From NCBI GenBank assembly GCA_030604165.1, contig JAUVWK010000195.1, positions 1 to 5,799 on the forward strand: a DNA stretch of 5,799 nucleotides, in the 5' to 3' direction. Every line of letters begins with the position of its first letter. Position 1 is the stretch's first letter. The notes beneath the pieces are model-generated. The model saw only the letters and a list, made by a program, of their open reading frames with translations. It was not told where the DNA came from and searched no databases. Of this stretch, positions 1 through 5,778 are shown piece after piece. Source of the stretch: Alphaproteobacteria bacterium (GTDB taxonomy: Bacteria; Pseudomonadota; Alphaproteobacteria; UBA828). Made by a program: the position numbers and the translations under genes.

Positions 1-610
1 CGAAGCAAACGTCCTTGACGCCGTTGATGAAGCTCTTCGGTATCGCCTGCACGCGGGGATCGGCATAAAACCGCTTCAGCTCCGGCTTGTCGGTGAACGA
101 GCGCAGCGGCTGCGGCTGCCAGCGCCTTAGATCCGCTGTCTGCTCCTCCGCCGTCATGTCCTGCATCCAGGTTTCGCGAATGATCGCCTGCGGCGGCACC
201 GGATAGGCGTTGCCGCTCATGCCCCCGAGCCCCTCGGAGAAGGCCGGCGGGCAGGCATCGAGGATCGATTCCCCGTCCTTGAGGAGGAAGCCCATATACC
301 AGATCACATGCGAGATACGCTCGGGCACCTCCTGGACGACGAGTTGACAGACCAGCCCGCCGGTGCTGTTGCCGACCAGCACGACATCGGCGAGCGCGTG
401 CGAGTCCATGAATTCGATGATCGCCTTGGGGTAATCTGCCAGCGTGGCCTGCGGCAGCTCGTCGAGCCGCTCGCCGTGGCCGGGGCAATCGACGGCATAG
501 GCCTCGCGCCCCCAGGCCCGCATGATTTGAATGACCTTGTCCCAGCACCAAGCGCCGCGCCAGGCGGGATGGATGAAAATATAGGGCACATCTTGCTTGA
601 ACCGAGCCAT
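1..610 (-). CDS. alpha/beta-hydrolase fold protein (3' end outside window)
   Basis: Partial gene: 203 codons are visible and read without a stop to the window edge. The protein resembles the small alpha/beta hydrolases that include plant methylesterases, hydroxynitrile lyases and bacterial esterases. It is probably cytosolic, since no signal peptide is seen. Seen: an HP-AWRGAWCW oxyanion-region motif at residues 14-23, CPGHG at 42-46, and a nucleophile elbow GNSTGG at 80-85 with Ser82 as the predicted nucleophile. Asp200, in a strand-like INGVKD stretch, is a candidate catalytic acid. The catalytic His would lie beyond the edge. Family members are usually about 230-270 residues, so roughly 30-60 residues are missing. 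The ATG at 610 is chosen because a GGGAGG Shine-Dalgarno lies 7 nt upstream (618-623). It lies downstream of the racemase-like gene on the same strand, 238 bp away, so co-transcription is possible but not certain. The substrate is unknown; ester or amide hydrolysis is an inference. Confidence 0.85.
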   Translation of the reverse strand, partial: MARFKQDVPYIFIHPAWRGAWCWDKVIQIMRAWGREAYAVDCPGHGERLDELPQATLADYPKAIIEFMDSHALADVVLVGNSTGGLVCQLVVQEVPERISHVIWYMGFLLKDGESILDACPPAFSEGLGGMSGNAYPVPPQAIIRETWMQDMTAEEQTADLRRWQPQPLRSFTDKPELKRFYADPRVQAIPKSFINGVKDVCF

Positions 611-617
611 GGCACCG

Positions 618-623
618 CCTCCC
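618..623 (-). promoter_or_regulatory. ribosome binding site of the alpha/beta-hydrolase gene
   Basis: The minus strand reads GGGAGG followed by 7 nt and ATG. This fixes the start at 610 rather than any frame extending further upstream. Confidence 0.7.
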
Positions 624-675
624 GGATGATGCGATCGAGTCTATGCCGTAAGATATCACGGGCGCGGCGCAAACG

Positions 676-790
676 ATGGCCACACCTAAGACGAGCCAAG
701 CAACCATGACCGTCTCCCTGGACATCGCCGCCATCGCGCCGGACTTTCCGCATTACCGCGTCGCCCTGGTGGTGGCCGCGGGGCTAACCA
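676..790 (+). pseudogene. possible truncated 5' fragment of a B3/B4-domain (PheT-like) protein gene
   Basis: A plus-strand frame opens with ATG at 676 and again at 706. It encodes about 38 residues, including the stretch DIAAIAPDFPHYRVALVVAA. This resembles the N-terminus of stand-alone B3/B4 tRNA-synthetase-like proteins, in which a 'Pdf..yr..vvvA.gl' pattern opens the domain. Codons from 706 to about 790 end mostly in G or C, as in real genes of this window. After about residue 39 the likeness is lost: the frame becomes Arg-rich, runs through a GC hairpin, and then lies antisense to the racemase-like gene until it stops at 924. Family members are normally around 200 residues or more, so this would be a remnant left by a deletion. 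No strong Shine-Dalgarno is seen before either ATG. The likeness is judged by eye only, and a chance frame is a real alternative. Confidence 0.3.
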
Positions 791-798
791 TCCGGCCC

Positions 799-818
799 GC
801 GCGTCAAGCTCGACGCGC
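799..818 (-). terminator. GC-rich hairpin 3' of the racemase-like gene (possible weak terminator)
   Basis: Perfect 7-bp arms, GCGCGTC (799-805) and GACGCGC (812-818), flank a 6-nt loop. The hairpin begins about 30 nt past the stop codon of the racemase-like gene in the minus direction. No run of U follows, so it is not a standard intrinsic terminator. It may instead stabilise the 3' end, attenuate read-through into the hydrolase gene, or be a chance GC palindrome. Confidence 0.3.
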
Positions 819-848
819 CCTGAGCCGCCGGCCGATCTCTTTGCTTGC

Positions 849-1613
849 TCAGCCCCCCGCCTTTTGCGCGGCGTCCATCATGGCGTGCAGCATTTCGGGC
901 TTGGGCACGCTGGGCTTGGGGTAGGCCTTGCGGCTGTGGGTGAGGCCGAGACCGAGGATGCATTCGGCCAGCTTGTAGGTCAGCGGTCCCGGATTGATCA
1001 CCGGCACCGGCAGGTTTTCGGCCATGTGGCCGTGCGCCTGATGCATGGTGGTCGAGCCCAGCAGGATGACCTCGGCGCCGTCTTGCTCGATACATTGCAT
1101 GGCGCAATCGACGAGTTTCGGAAACACCACCTCCTCCTTGCCGCCCAAGAGGTTTTCCACATCCGGCATGACGTTGATCGAGCGCACCGAGGCGAGCCGG
1201 TCGGTCATGCCGTATTCCTGCGCGGTTTTCTTGTAAAGCGGGATCCAGCCGTCCCATTGGGTGACGACGGAGAACCGGTTGCCGAGCATCAGCGCCATCA
1301 GATAGGAGGCGCGGCCCGGGCCGATCACGGGGATATCCATATAAGAGCACATGGCGTTCATGCCGGAATCGCTCATGGTGTCGATACAAACCGCGTCGTA
1401 GCCATCCTCCTCGGCGCTCAAGGCGGCTTCGAAGAGGGCGACGTCGCCCAGGATGTAGTCGTGGTAGCAGTCGAGAATCGCGGGCCCGGCCTTGACGCCG
1501 CGGAAGTCGAACTCGATGTCGGGCCCGAATTTGACGGAATCGAGCTGTAGGCGGCGGTTGTCGAGCCCCGTCTCGTCGAAGGCGAACGGAACGATTACCA
1601 GCACTTTGGCCAT
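849..1613 (-). CDS. Asp/Glu/hydantoin racemase superfamily protein lacking both catalytic cysteines
   Basis: This complete gene encodes 254 residues, a normal length for the superfamily of cofactor-independent racemases and isomerases. These have two similar alpha/beta lobes, each giving one cysteine to the active site. Seen: N-terminal strand KVLVIVPFAF (3-12), first-lobe motif DTMSDSGM (78-85), then IPVIGPGRASYLMAL (94-108), and second-lobe motif LLGSTTMHQA (184-193). By alignment to the usual ACFGDPGL and LGCAGM motifs, the catalytic Cys positions hold Thr79 and Ser187. Cys76 lies nearby but out of register. To my recollection this subgroup is often labelled 'hydrogenase expression protein HupH' in databases; nothing here points to a hydrogenase. 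The start at 1613 has a GGGGAG Shine-Dalgarno 6 nt upstream. A longer frame from a TTG at 1835 adds 74 Arg/Pro-rich residues and is rejected. It is divergent from hyuA, so a shared regulator is likely. The reaction is unknown: it may be an isomerase or lyase with altered chemistry, or a binding protein. Confidence 0.85.
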   Translation of the reverse strand: MAKVLVIVPFAFDETGLDNRRLQLDSVKFGPDIEFDFRGVKAGPAILDCYHDYILGDVALFEAALSAEEDGYDAVCIDTMSDSGMNAMCSYMDIPVIGPGRASYLMALMLGNRFSVVTQWDGWIPLYKKTAQEYGMTDRLASVRSINVMPDVENLLGGKEEVVFPKLVDCAMQCIEQDGAEVILLGSTTMHQAHGHMAENLPVPVINPGPLTYKLAECILGLGLTHSRKAYPKPSVPKPEMLHAMMDAAQKAGG

Positions 1614-1619
1614 AATGAT

Positions 1620-1625
1620 CTCCCC
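1620..1625 (-). promoter_or_regulatory. ribosome binding site of the racemase-like gene
   Basis: The minus strand reads GGGGAG, 6 nt before ATG at 1613. It decides the start in favour of the 254-residue product over the 328-residue extended frame. Confidence 0.75.
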
Positions 1626-1652
1626 GGTGGCAGGTTCGAAGGGCGCTTGTCG

Positions 1653-1675
1653 CCATGATTCATCGGCCATCATGG
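1653..1675. repeat. 7-bp inverted repeat upstream of the racemase-like gene (candidate operator)
   Basis: CCATGAT (1653-1659) and ATCATGG (1669-1675) are perfect inverted copies with a 9-bp spacer, giving a 16-bp centre-to-centre distance. The repeat lies 40-62 bp upstream of the racemase-like ATG, where a repressor or activator of that gene could bind. The arms are less GC-rich than the surroundings, which makes a chance match somewhat less likely. No regulator gene is in the window. Confidence 0.35.
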
Positions 1676-1740
1676 ACCAGAAGGACCGGCTTCGGAAAGG
1701 CCTTGCGCGGACCGGATCCGAAACCCTCGGCCGCGCCCGA

Positions 1741-1770
1741 ACCGCCGCCTTGACGGCGCGCGGCGGCGGT
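1741..1770. repeat. 9-bp inverted repeat enclosing a -35-like box (candidate operator)
   Basis: ACCGCCGCC (1741-1749) and GGCGGCGGT (1762-1770) are perfect inverted copies separated by 12 bp. Their centres are 21 bp apart, about two turns of the helix, as expected for a dimeric regulator binding one face. The TTGACGG of the proposed hyuA promoter sits between the arms. The arms are GC-rich triplet-like sequence, so chance cannot be excluded. Confidence 0.4.
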
Positions 1771-1777
1771 CTCAAAC
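1750..1777 (+). promoter_or_regulatory. putative housekeeping-sigma promoter of the hyuAB operon
   Basis: TTGACGG (1750-1756) matches the alphaproteobacterial -35 pattern TTGACGS. After 13 bp comes TCTCAAAC (1770-1777), which agrees with the -10 pattern GCTANAWC at five of seven defined positions. In sigma-70 terms the pair is TTGACG, 17 bp, CAAACT, which is a weak -10. Transcription would start near 1785, leaving a leader of about 90 nt that includes the 11-bp tandem repeats. This is a pattern match only. Confidence 0.35.
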
Positions 1778-1794
1778 TGCCCCTTTGCGACAGA

Positions 1795-1827
1795 GAAAAG
1801 ACGGCGAAAAGACGTCGAAAAGGCGTG
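1795..1827 (+). repeat. three tandem 11-bp repeats (GAAAAGRCGNS) upstream of hyuA
   Basis: Three consecutive copies are seen: GAAAAGACGGC (1795-1805), GAAAAGACGTC (1806-1816) and GAAAAGGCGTG (1817-1827). The first two differ at one base. The 11-bp period is close to one helical turn, so the A-tracts lie on one face of the DNA. This could bend the DNA or serve as repeated half-sites for a regulator. The array ends 49 bp before the hyuA ATG, in an otherwise GC-rich stretch, and probably lies in the leader or just after the promoter. Confidence 0.6.
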
Positions 1828-1865
1828 TCGAACAAAGCATTTGGACGGCCGGTGGCGGGCCGCCC

Positions 1866-1871
1866 GGAAGG
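1866..1871 (+). promoter_or_regulatory. ribosome binding site of hyuA
   Basis: GGAAGG ends 5 nt before ATG at 1877. It supports the start giving MKLIGVDVGGTFTD over a TTG at 1841 that would add 12 residues unlike any family N-terminus. Confidence 0.7.
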
Positions 1872-1876
1872 TCTGT

Positions 1877-3961
1877 ATGAAACTGATTGGCGTGGATGTC
1901 GGCGGCACCTTCACCGACCTGATCATCACCGATACCGAGACCGAGCAAACCGCGATCCACAAGGTGCCAACCACGCCGGACGACCCCTCCGAAGGCGCCG
2001 CCGAGGGCATCCGCGCGCTCTGCCAGCGCAGCGGCTTCGATCCCGCCACCATCGAGCATGTCTTCCACGGCACCACGATCGCGACCAACGCGGTGCTGCA
2101 ACATGACGGCGCGCGCACCGGCATGATCACCACGGCGGGCTACCGCGACATCATTCACATCGGCCGCCACCAGCGCCCGCAGAATTACTCCATCATGCAG
2201 GACATCCCCTGGCAGGCGCGGCCCCTGGTCCGCCGCCGCCACCGGCACACGGTGCGCGAGCGCCTGGGTCCGCCGCGGGGCGAGGTGCTCGAGCCGCTCG
2301 ACGAGGACGACGTGCGCCGGGCGGCACGGGCGCTGAAAGAGCAGGGTGTCGAGGCGATCGCCATCTGCTTCCTGTTCTCCTACCTCGACCCGCGCCACGA
2401 AACGCGCGCCCGCGAGATCGTGCTCGAGGAGTATCCGCAAGCCTTCGTCGCCACCTCGGCCCGCGTCGCGCCGCAGTTTCGCGAGTTCGAGCGCTTCACG
2501 ACGGCGGCGATGAACGCCTTCATCGGGCCCAAGGTGCGCACCTACGTGCAACGTTTCGAGGGCCGTTTGCGCGAGGCCGGCCTGACCGCGGACCTCCATA
2601 TCATGGGCTCCAACGGCGGGGTCGCCACCGCCGCCACGGTGGCCGAGCTGCCGGTGGTGACGCTGCTCTCCGGCCCGGCCGCCGGCGTGCTCGGCGGCGC
2701 CTGGGCGGCGGCGCGCTCAAAACGCTCGAAGCTGATTACCTTCGACGTCGACGGCACCAGCGCCGACATCGGCATCGTCATCGACGGGCGCTATAGCGAG
2801 GCGACGGCGCGCGACACCTGGATCGGCGGCTATCCGGTCCTGGTGGCGATGATCGACATCGGCACCATCGGCGCCGGCGGCGGCTCGATCGCCCATGTCG
2901 ATGCCGGCGGCGCCTTCAAGGTGGGTCCGCAAAGCGCGGGCTCGCGGCCGGGTCCGGCTTGCTACAACATGGGCGGCACCGAGCCCACCGTGACCGACGC
3001 CAATCTCGTGCTCGGGCGCCTGGACGCCGACAATTTCCTCGGCGGCGAGATGGCGCTCGACGTGGCGGCCGCGGAACAGGCGGTGGACCGGCTCGCCGAT
3101 CGGCTCGGCCTCGACCGGCTCGAGGCGGCCGAGGGCGTGCTCACCATCATCAACAGCAACATGGCCAACGCCATCCGCGCCAAGACGGTGCAGAAGGGTC
3201 TCGATCCGCGCGGCTTCGCACTCGTCGCCTTCGGCGGCGCCGGACCGTTGCACGGCGCCGAGGTCGCGGCCATGCTCGAGATCCCGGAGCTGGTGGTGCC
3301 GCCCCATCCCGGCATCACCTCGGCGGCCGGCCTGCTCACCACCGATCTGAAATACGACCAGATCAAGACCGCGTTCCAGGTCAAGGGCGCGGTCGACCTG
3401 GCGCGCCTCGGCGACGATTTCGCGGGCCTGGGCAAGGAGCTGCTCGAGCAGTTCGCGGCCGACGGCCTCGGCGCCGATCAGGTCGCCCAACAGCGCTTCG
3501 GCGATCTGCGTTATGTCGGCCAAGGCTATGAGCTGCGCGTGCCCTTCCCCGACGGCCGCCTCGACGAGGCGGCGCTCGAGCAGGTCTGGCAGGCCTTCCA
3601 CAAGCAGCACGAGCAGGAATACGGCCACCACTTCGCCGACAGCCCGATCGAGATCGTCAATATCCGCCTCACCGGCGTCGGCGCAATGCCGAAGATCGCC
3701 GCCACGGTCGCCCCCGCCGGCGGCTCGCGCGCGGCCGCGCGGATCAAATCGGCGCCCTCGGTGTTCCGCGTCAACGGGGCCTTGGAAAGCTTCGAGACCG
3801 ATTTCTACGCGCGCGAAAAGCTGCCGCAGGGCGAGGCGATCGAAGGCCCCGCCATCATTCTTCAAAAGGACGCCACCACGGTGATCCCGCCGGGTTGGCA
3901 GACAGTCGTGGACGAAAGCGCTAACCTGATCTTGACAGCCGAAGCAAAAGGAAACGCCTAA
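1877..3961 (+). CDS. hyuA: hydantoinase/oxoprolinase subunit A (HyuA-type, ATP-binding)
   Basis: This complete gene encodes 694 residues, the usual length for HyuA. HyuA is the ATP-using subunit of N-methylhydantoinase/5-oxoprolinase-type amide hydrolases, which phosphorylates the cyclic amide for ring opening with HyuB. Seen in order: N-terminal phosphate loop GVDVGGTFTDLI (5-16), HGTTIATNAVLQ (64-75), SGPAAGVLGG (265-274), second phosphate-type motif DVDGTSADIG (290-299), GTIGAGGGSIAHVD (329-342), VGPQSAGSRPGPACY (349-363), NSNMANAIR (426-434), FGGAGPLHG (452-460), YVGQGYELRVP (546-556) and EGPAIILQKDATTVIP (656-671). All expected HyuA blocks are present and there is no frameshift. Oddity: Asp292 stands where the family usually has the first Gly of D-x-G-G-T. 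The stop (TAA) overlaps the hyuB ATG by one base, which suggests translational coupling. Acetone carboxylase beta subunit is a related alternative, disfavoured by the size of HyuB and the next gene. The substrate is not known. Confidence 0.93.
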   Translation: MKLIGVDVGGTFTDLIITDTETEQTAIHKVPTTPDDPSEGAAEGIRALCQRSGFDPATIEHVFHGTTIATNAVLQHDGARTGMITTAGYRDIIHIGRHQRPQNYSIMQDIPWQARPLVRRRHRHTVRERLGPPRGEVLEPLDEDDVRRAARALKEQGVEAIAICFLFSYLDPRHETRAREIVLEEYPQAFVATSARVAPQFREFERFTTAAMNAFIGPKVRTYVQRFEGRLREAGLTADLHIMGSNGGVATAATVAELPVVTLLSGPAAGVLGGAWAAARSKRSKLITFDVDGTSADIGIVIDGRYSEATARDTWIGGYPVLVAMIDIGTIGAGGGSIAHVDAGGAFKVGPQSAGSRPGPACYNMGGTEPTVTDANLVLGRLDADNFLGGEMALDVAAAEQAVDRLADRLGLDRLEAAEGVLTIINSNMANAIRAKTVQKGLDPRGFALVAFGGAGPLHGAEVAAMLEIPELVVPPHPGITSAAGLLTTDLKYDQIKTAFQVKGAVDLARLGDDFAGLGKELLEQFAADGLGADQVAQQRFGDLRYVGQGYELRVPFPDGRLDEAALEQVWQAFHKQHEQEYGHHFADSPIEIVNIRLTGVGAMPKIAATVAPAGGSRAAARIKSAPSVFRVNGALESFETDFYAREKLPQGEAIEGPAIILQKDATTVIPPGWQTVVDESANLILTAEAKGNA

Positions 3962-5775
3962 TGGCAAAGGCTACTGCCACCGCTCGTACCAACGTGGCCC
4001 CGATCGATCCGGTGACCGCCAACGTGATCCAGGGCGCGTTGGAAAACATCGCGGTGGAGATGGGCTACAAGCTGATGCGCATGTCGTACTCCAGCATCAT
4101 CCGGGAATCGGAAGACTTCGGCGCCGCGATCATCGACACGCAAGCCCGCCAGCTTTGCGAATCCAAGCAAAGCACACCGCTGCAAAGCGGGCCCATCCCG
4201 GGTTATGTGCGGGGCATGCTGCGGCTTTTCGAGGAGCGCGGCGAGGCCATCAATCCGGGCGACGTGATCATTCACAACTCGGCCTATCACGGCGCCTCGC
4301 ACGGGCCGGACGTGGCCTTCATCGTGCCGGTCTTTCACAAGGAGCAAATCGTCGGCTATTCGGTGACCACCGCCCACCATCTCGATATCGGCGCGCTCAG
4401 CCCGGGCTCGTGCGGCATCGTCGACGCCATGGACGCCTACGCCGAGGGCTTGCAGTTCAAGGCGCTCAAGGCTTACGACCAGGGCCGGCGCAACGAAGCG
4501 CTGTGGCACATCCTGCGCGACAATATCCGCGCCTCGGACCTGGTGGTGGGCGATATGGAGGCGCAGGTCGCGGCCGCGCGCATCGGCGCCGAGCGTTATC
4601 TGGAGCTGATCGAGCGCTATGGCCTGGCCACCGTGCAGGCGGCCTCGGAAGAGCTCATGAACTACTCCGAGCGCCTCATGCGCCAGGCCATCGAGGCGTT
4701 GCCGGACGGCGGCTACGCGGCGGAAGGCTTTGTCGACGGCTTCCAGGACGATCCCGACCGGCGCGACTTCAAGATCGCGGTGACCGTGACGGTCAAGGGC
4801 TCGGACCTGACCGTCGACCTGAGCGGCACCGCAAAGCAATGCGACGACCGGCCCATCAACATGCCGCTCGAAGGCACGGTGGATTGCGCCATCTGGCTCA
4901 CCATTCGCTCGATCCTGCTGGACAGCGACGTCTACGGCCACATCCCGCAGAACTCCGGCCTGATCCGCCCCATCGAGATCGTCGCGCCCAAGGGAACGCT
5001 GGCGAACCCGATCTTTCCGGCGCCGACCATCGCGCGCTTCGTGCCCGGCAATATCGTCGCCGACACGCTGATGCGCGCGCTGACCCAGGCCGTGCCGAAG
5101 CAGGTCAGCGCCGGGGTCGGCAACCTCAAGGTGATCGCCTTCAGCGGCATCAAGAACGGGCAGCACTGGGTGCATATGGATATTCACGAGGGCTCCTATG
5201 GCGGCCGCTACGGCAAGGACGCCATGGACGCCGTCGATACGCTTTACGCCAACACCCGCAACAATCCGATCGAAGACATCGAATCGCATCTGCCCTTGCG
5301 CGTCAGCCGCTACGAGCTGCGCGACGACGCGGCCGCGGCGGGGCGCTGGCGCGGCGGTATCGGCTCGGTGCGCGAGGTCACCTTCCTCGAGGACAGCTTC
5401 ATCTCGGTCGAGGGCGACGGCCACAAGTTCGAGCCCTGGGGCTTCGACGGCGGCGCCAATGGGCGCACCGCGAGCCTGGTCTACCACCAGGCGGACGGCG
5501 CGGACTTGGATCTGCCCTCGATGATGCCGAACCGGGCCGTGCGCGCCGGCGAGCGGCTCACTCTGACCGGCACTTGCGGCGGCGGCTACGGCGACCCGCT
5601 GGAGCGCGCGCCGGAGGAGGTCTTGCAAGACGTGCTCGACGGCTACATTTCCGCCGCCTCCGCGCACCGCGATTACGGCGTGGTCATCGGCGGCGCGATG
5701 GCGCTGGATAAGGCGGCCACCGCCAAGGCGCGCAAGGCCCGCCAGGCCAAAGCGCCGCAAAACGCTAGGAGCTAG
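3961..5775 (+). CDS. hyuB: hydantoinase/oxoprolinase subunit B (HyuB-type)
   Basis: This complete gene encodes 604 residues, within the HyuB range and far short of the acetone carboxylase alpha subunit. HyuB is the partner that completes hydrolysis of the amide activated by HyuA; related caprolactamase structures place a metal site in this subunit. Seen in order: RMSYSSIIRESEDFGAAIID (40-59), NPGDVIIHNSAYHGASHGPD (98-117), AHHLDIGALSPGS (138-150), DLSGT (286-290), NNPIEDIE (434-441), GRWRGGIGSVRE (461-472), GGGYGDPLER (540-549) and YGVVI (572-576). Asp52, His110/His114, Asp117 and His139/His140 are candidate metal or active-site ligands by position, not by alignment. The canonical NDPY reads NSAY here. 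The tail from about 583 is rich in Lys and Ala and probably disordered. The start is supported by an AAGGA-type site 8 nt upstream within hyuA. The next gene follows after 3 nt, so the three form an operon. Confidence 0.93.
   Translation: MAKATATARTNVAPIDPVTANVIQGALENIAVEMGYKLMRMSYSSIIRESEDFGAAIIDTQARQLCESKQSTPLQSGPIPGYVRGMLRLFEERGEAINPGDVIIHNSAYHGASHGPDVAFIVPVFHKEQIVGYSVTTAHHLDIGALSPGSCGIVDAMDAYAEGLQFKALKAYDQGRRNEALWHILRDNIRASDLVVGDMEAQVAAARIGAERYLELIERYGLATVQAASEELMNYSERLMRQAIEALPDGGYAAEGFVDGFQDDPDRRDFKIAVTVTVKGSDLTVDLSGTAKQCDDRPINMPLEGTVDCAIWLTIRSILLDSDVYGHIPQNSGLIRPIEIVAPKGTLANPIFPAPTIARFVPGNIVADTLMRALTQAVPKQVSAGVGNLKVIAFSGIKNGQHWVHMDIHEGSYGGRYGKDAMDAVDTLYANTRNNPIEDIESHLPLRVSRYELRDDAAAAGRWRGGIGSVREVTFLEDSFISVEGDGHKFEPWGFDGGANGRTASLVYHQADGADLDLPSMMPNRAVRAGERLTLTGTCGGGYGDPLERAPEEVLQDVLDGYISAASAHRDYGVVIGGAMALDKAATAKARKARQAKAPQNARS
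5767..5771 (+). promoter_or_regulatory. ribosome binding site of the third operon gene
   Basis: AGGAG lies inside the last codons of hyuB, 7 nt before the ATG at 5779. It is a good spacing and the main evidence that the 7-codon fragment at the right edge is a real gene start. Confidence 0.75.
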
Positions 5776-5778
5776 GCG

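Larger units (their letters stand above)
611..848. other. 238-bp gap between the racemase-like and hydrolase genes
   Basis: Apart from the hydrolase ribosome site, the hairpin at 799-818 and the possible gene remnant from 676, no confident element is seen. An imperfect palindrome, CCGTAAGATATCACGG (646-661), lies 36-51 bp before the hydrolase ATG and could be an operator or part of a promoter. No convincing -35/-10 pair was found on the minus strand, so whether the hydrolase has its own promoter is open. Confidence 0.5.

Noticed and set aside
304..753. A 149-codon minus-strand frame and a 133-codon plus-strand frame over the hydrolase
   Set aside because: Both are out of frame with the hydrolase reading, which shows catalytic motifs and runs open to the window edge.
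784..1656. A 290-codon minus-strand frame overlapping the racemase-like gene
   Set aside because: It is a shifted-frame shadow with an Arg/His/Gly-rich product and no family motifs; the overlapping frame has clear racemase-superfamily motifs and a good ribosome site.
1697..1720. Short palindromes AAGGCCTT and CGGATCCG in the divergent region
   Set aside because: Eight-base palindromes are common and these have no spacing or repetition that suggests a function.
1614..1835. N-terminal extension of the racemase-like protein to a TTG at 1835
   Set aside because: The extra 74 residues are Arg/Pro-rich and would run through the divergent promoter and repeats; the ATG at 1613 has a proper Shine-Dalgarno.
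1846..1862. Small inverted repeat CGGCC-N7-GGCCG just before the hyuA ribosome site
   Set aside because: Five-base GC arms arise easily in this composition; no riboswitch-like or attenuator structure could be built around it.
1841..1876. N-terminal extension of HyuA from a TTG at 1841
   Set aside because: It adds 12 residues before the conserved MKLIGVDVGG start and lacks a convincing ribosome site, whereas the ATG at 1877 has one.
2717..3967. A 416-codon open frame on the minus strand opposite hyuA
   Set aside because: It has the same low-complexity antisense composition, while the plus strand carries unambiguous HyuA motifs throughout.
4155..5711. A 518-codon plus-strand frame inside hyuB
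   Set aside because: It is an alternative frame rich in Arg and Gly with no motifs, fully contained in hyuB.
3958..5760. A 600-codon open frame on the minus strand opposite hyuB
   Set aside because: It mirrors hyuB codon by codon, is rich in His, Arg, Val and Ala, and has no recognisable domain. It is an antisense shadow caused by high GC.
1877..5775. Acetone carboxylase beta and alpha subunits
   Set aside because: The family is related, but the second protein is only 604 residues, well below the alpha subunit, and the next gene does not begin like the small gamma subunit.
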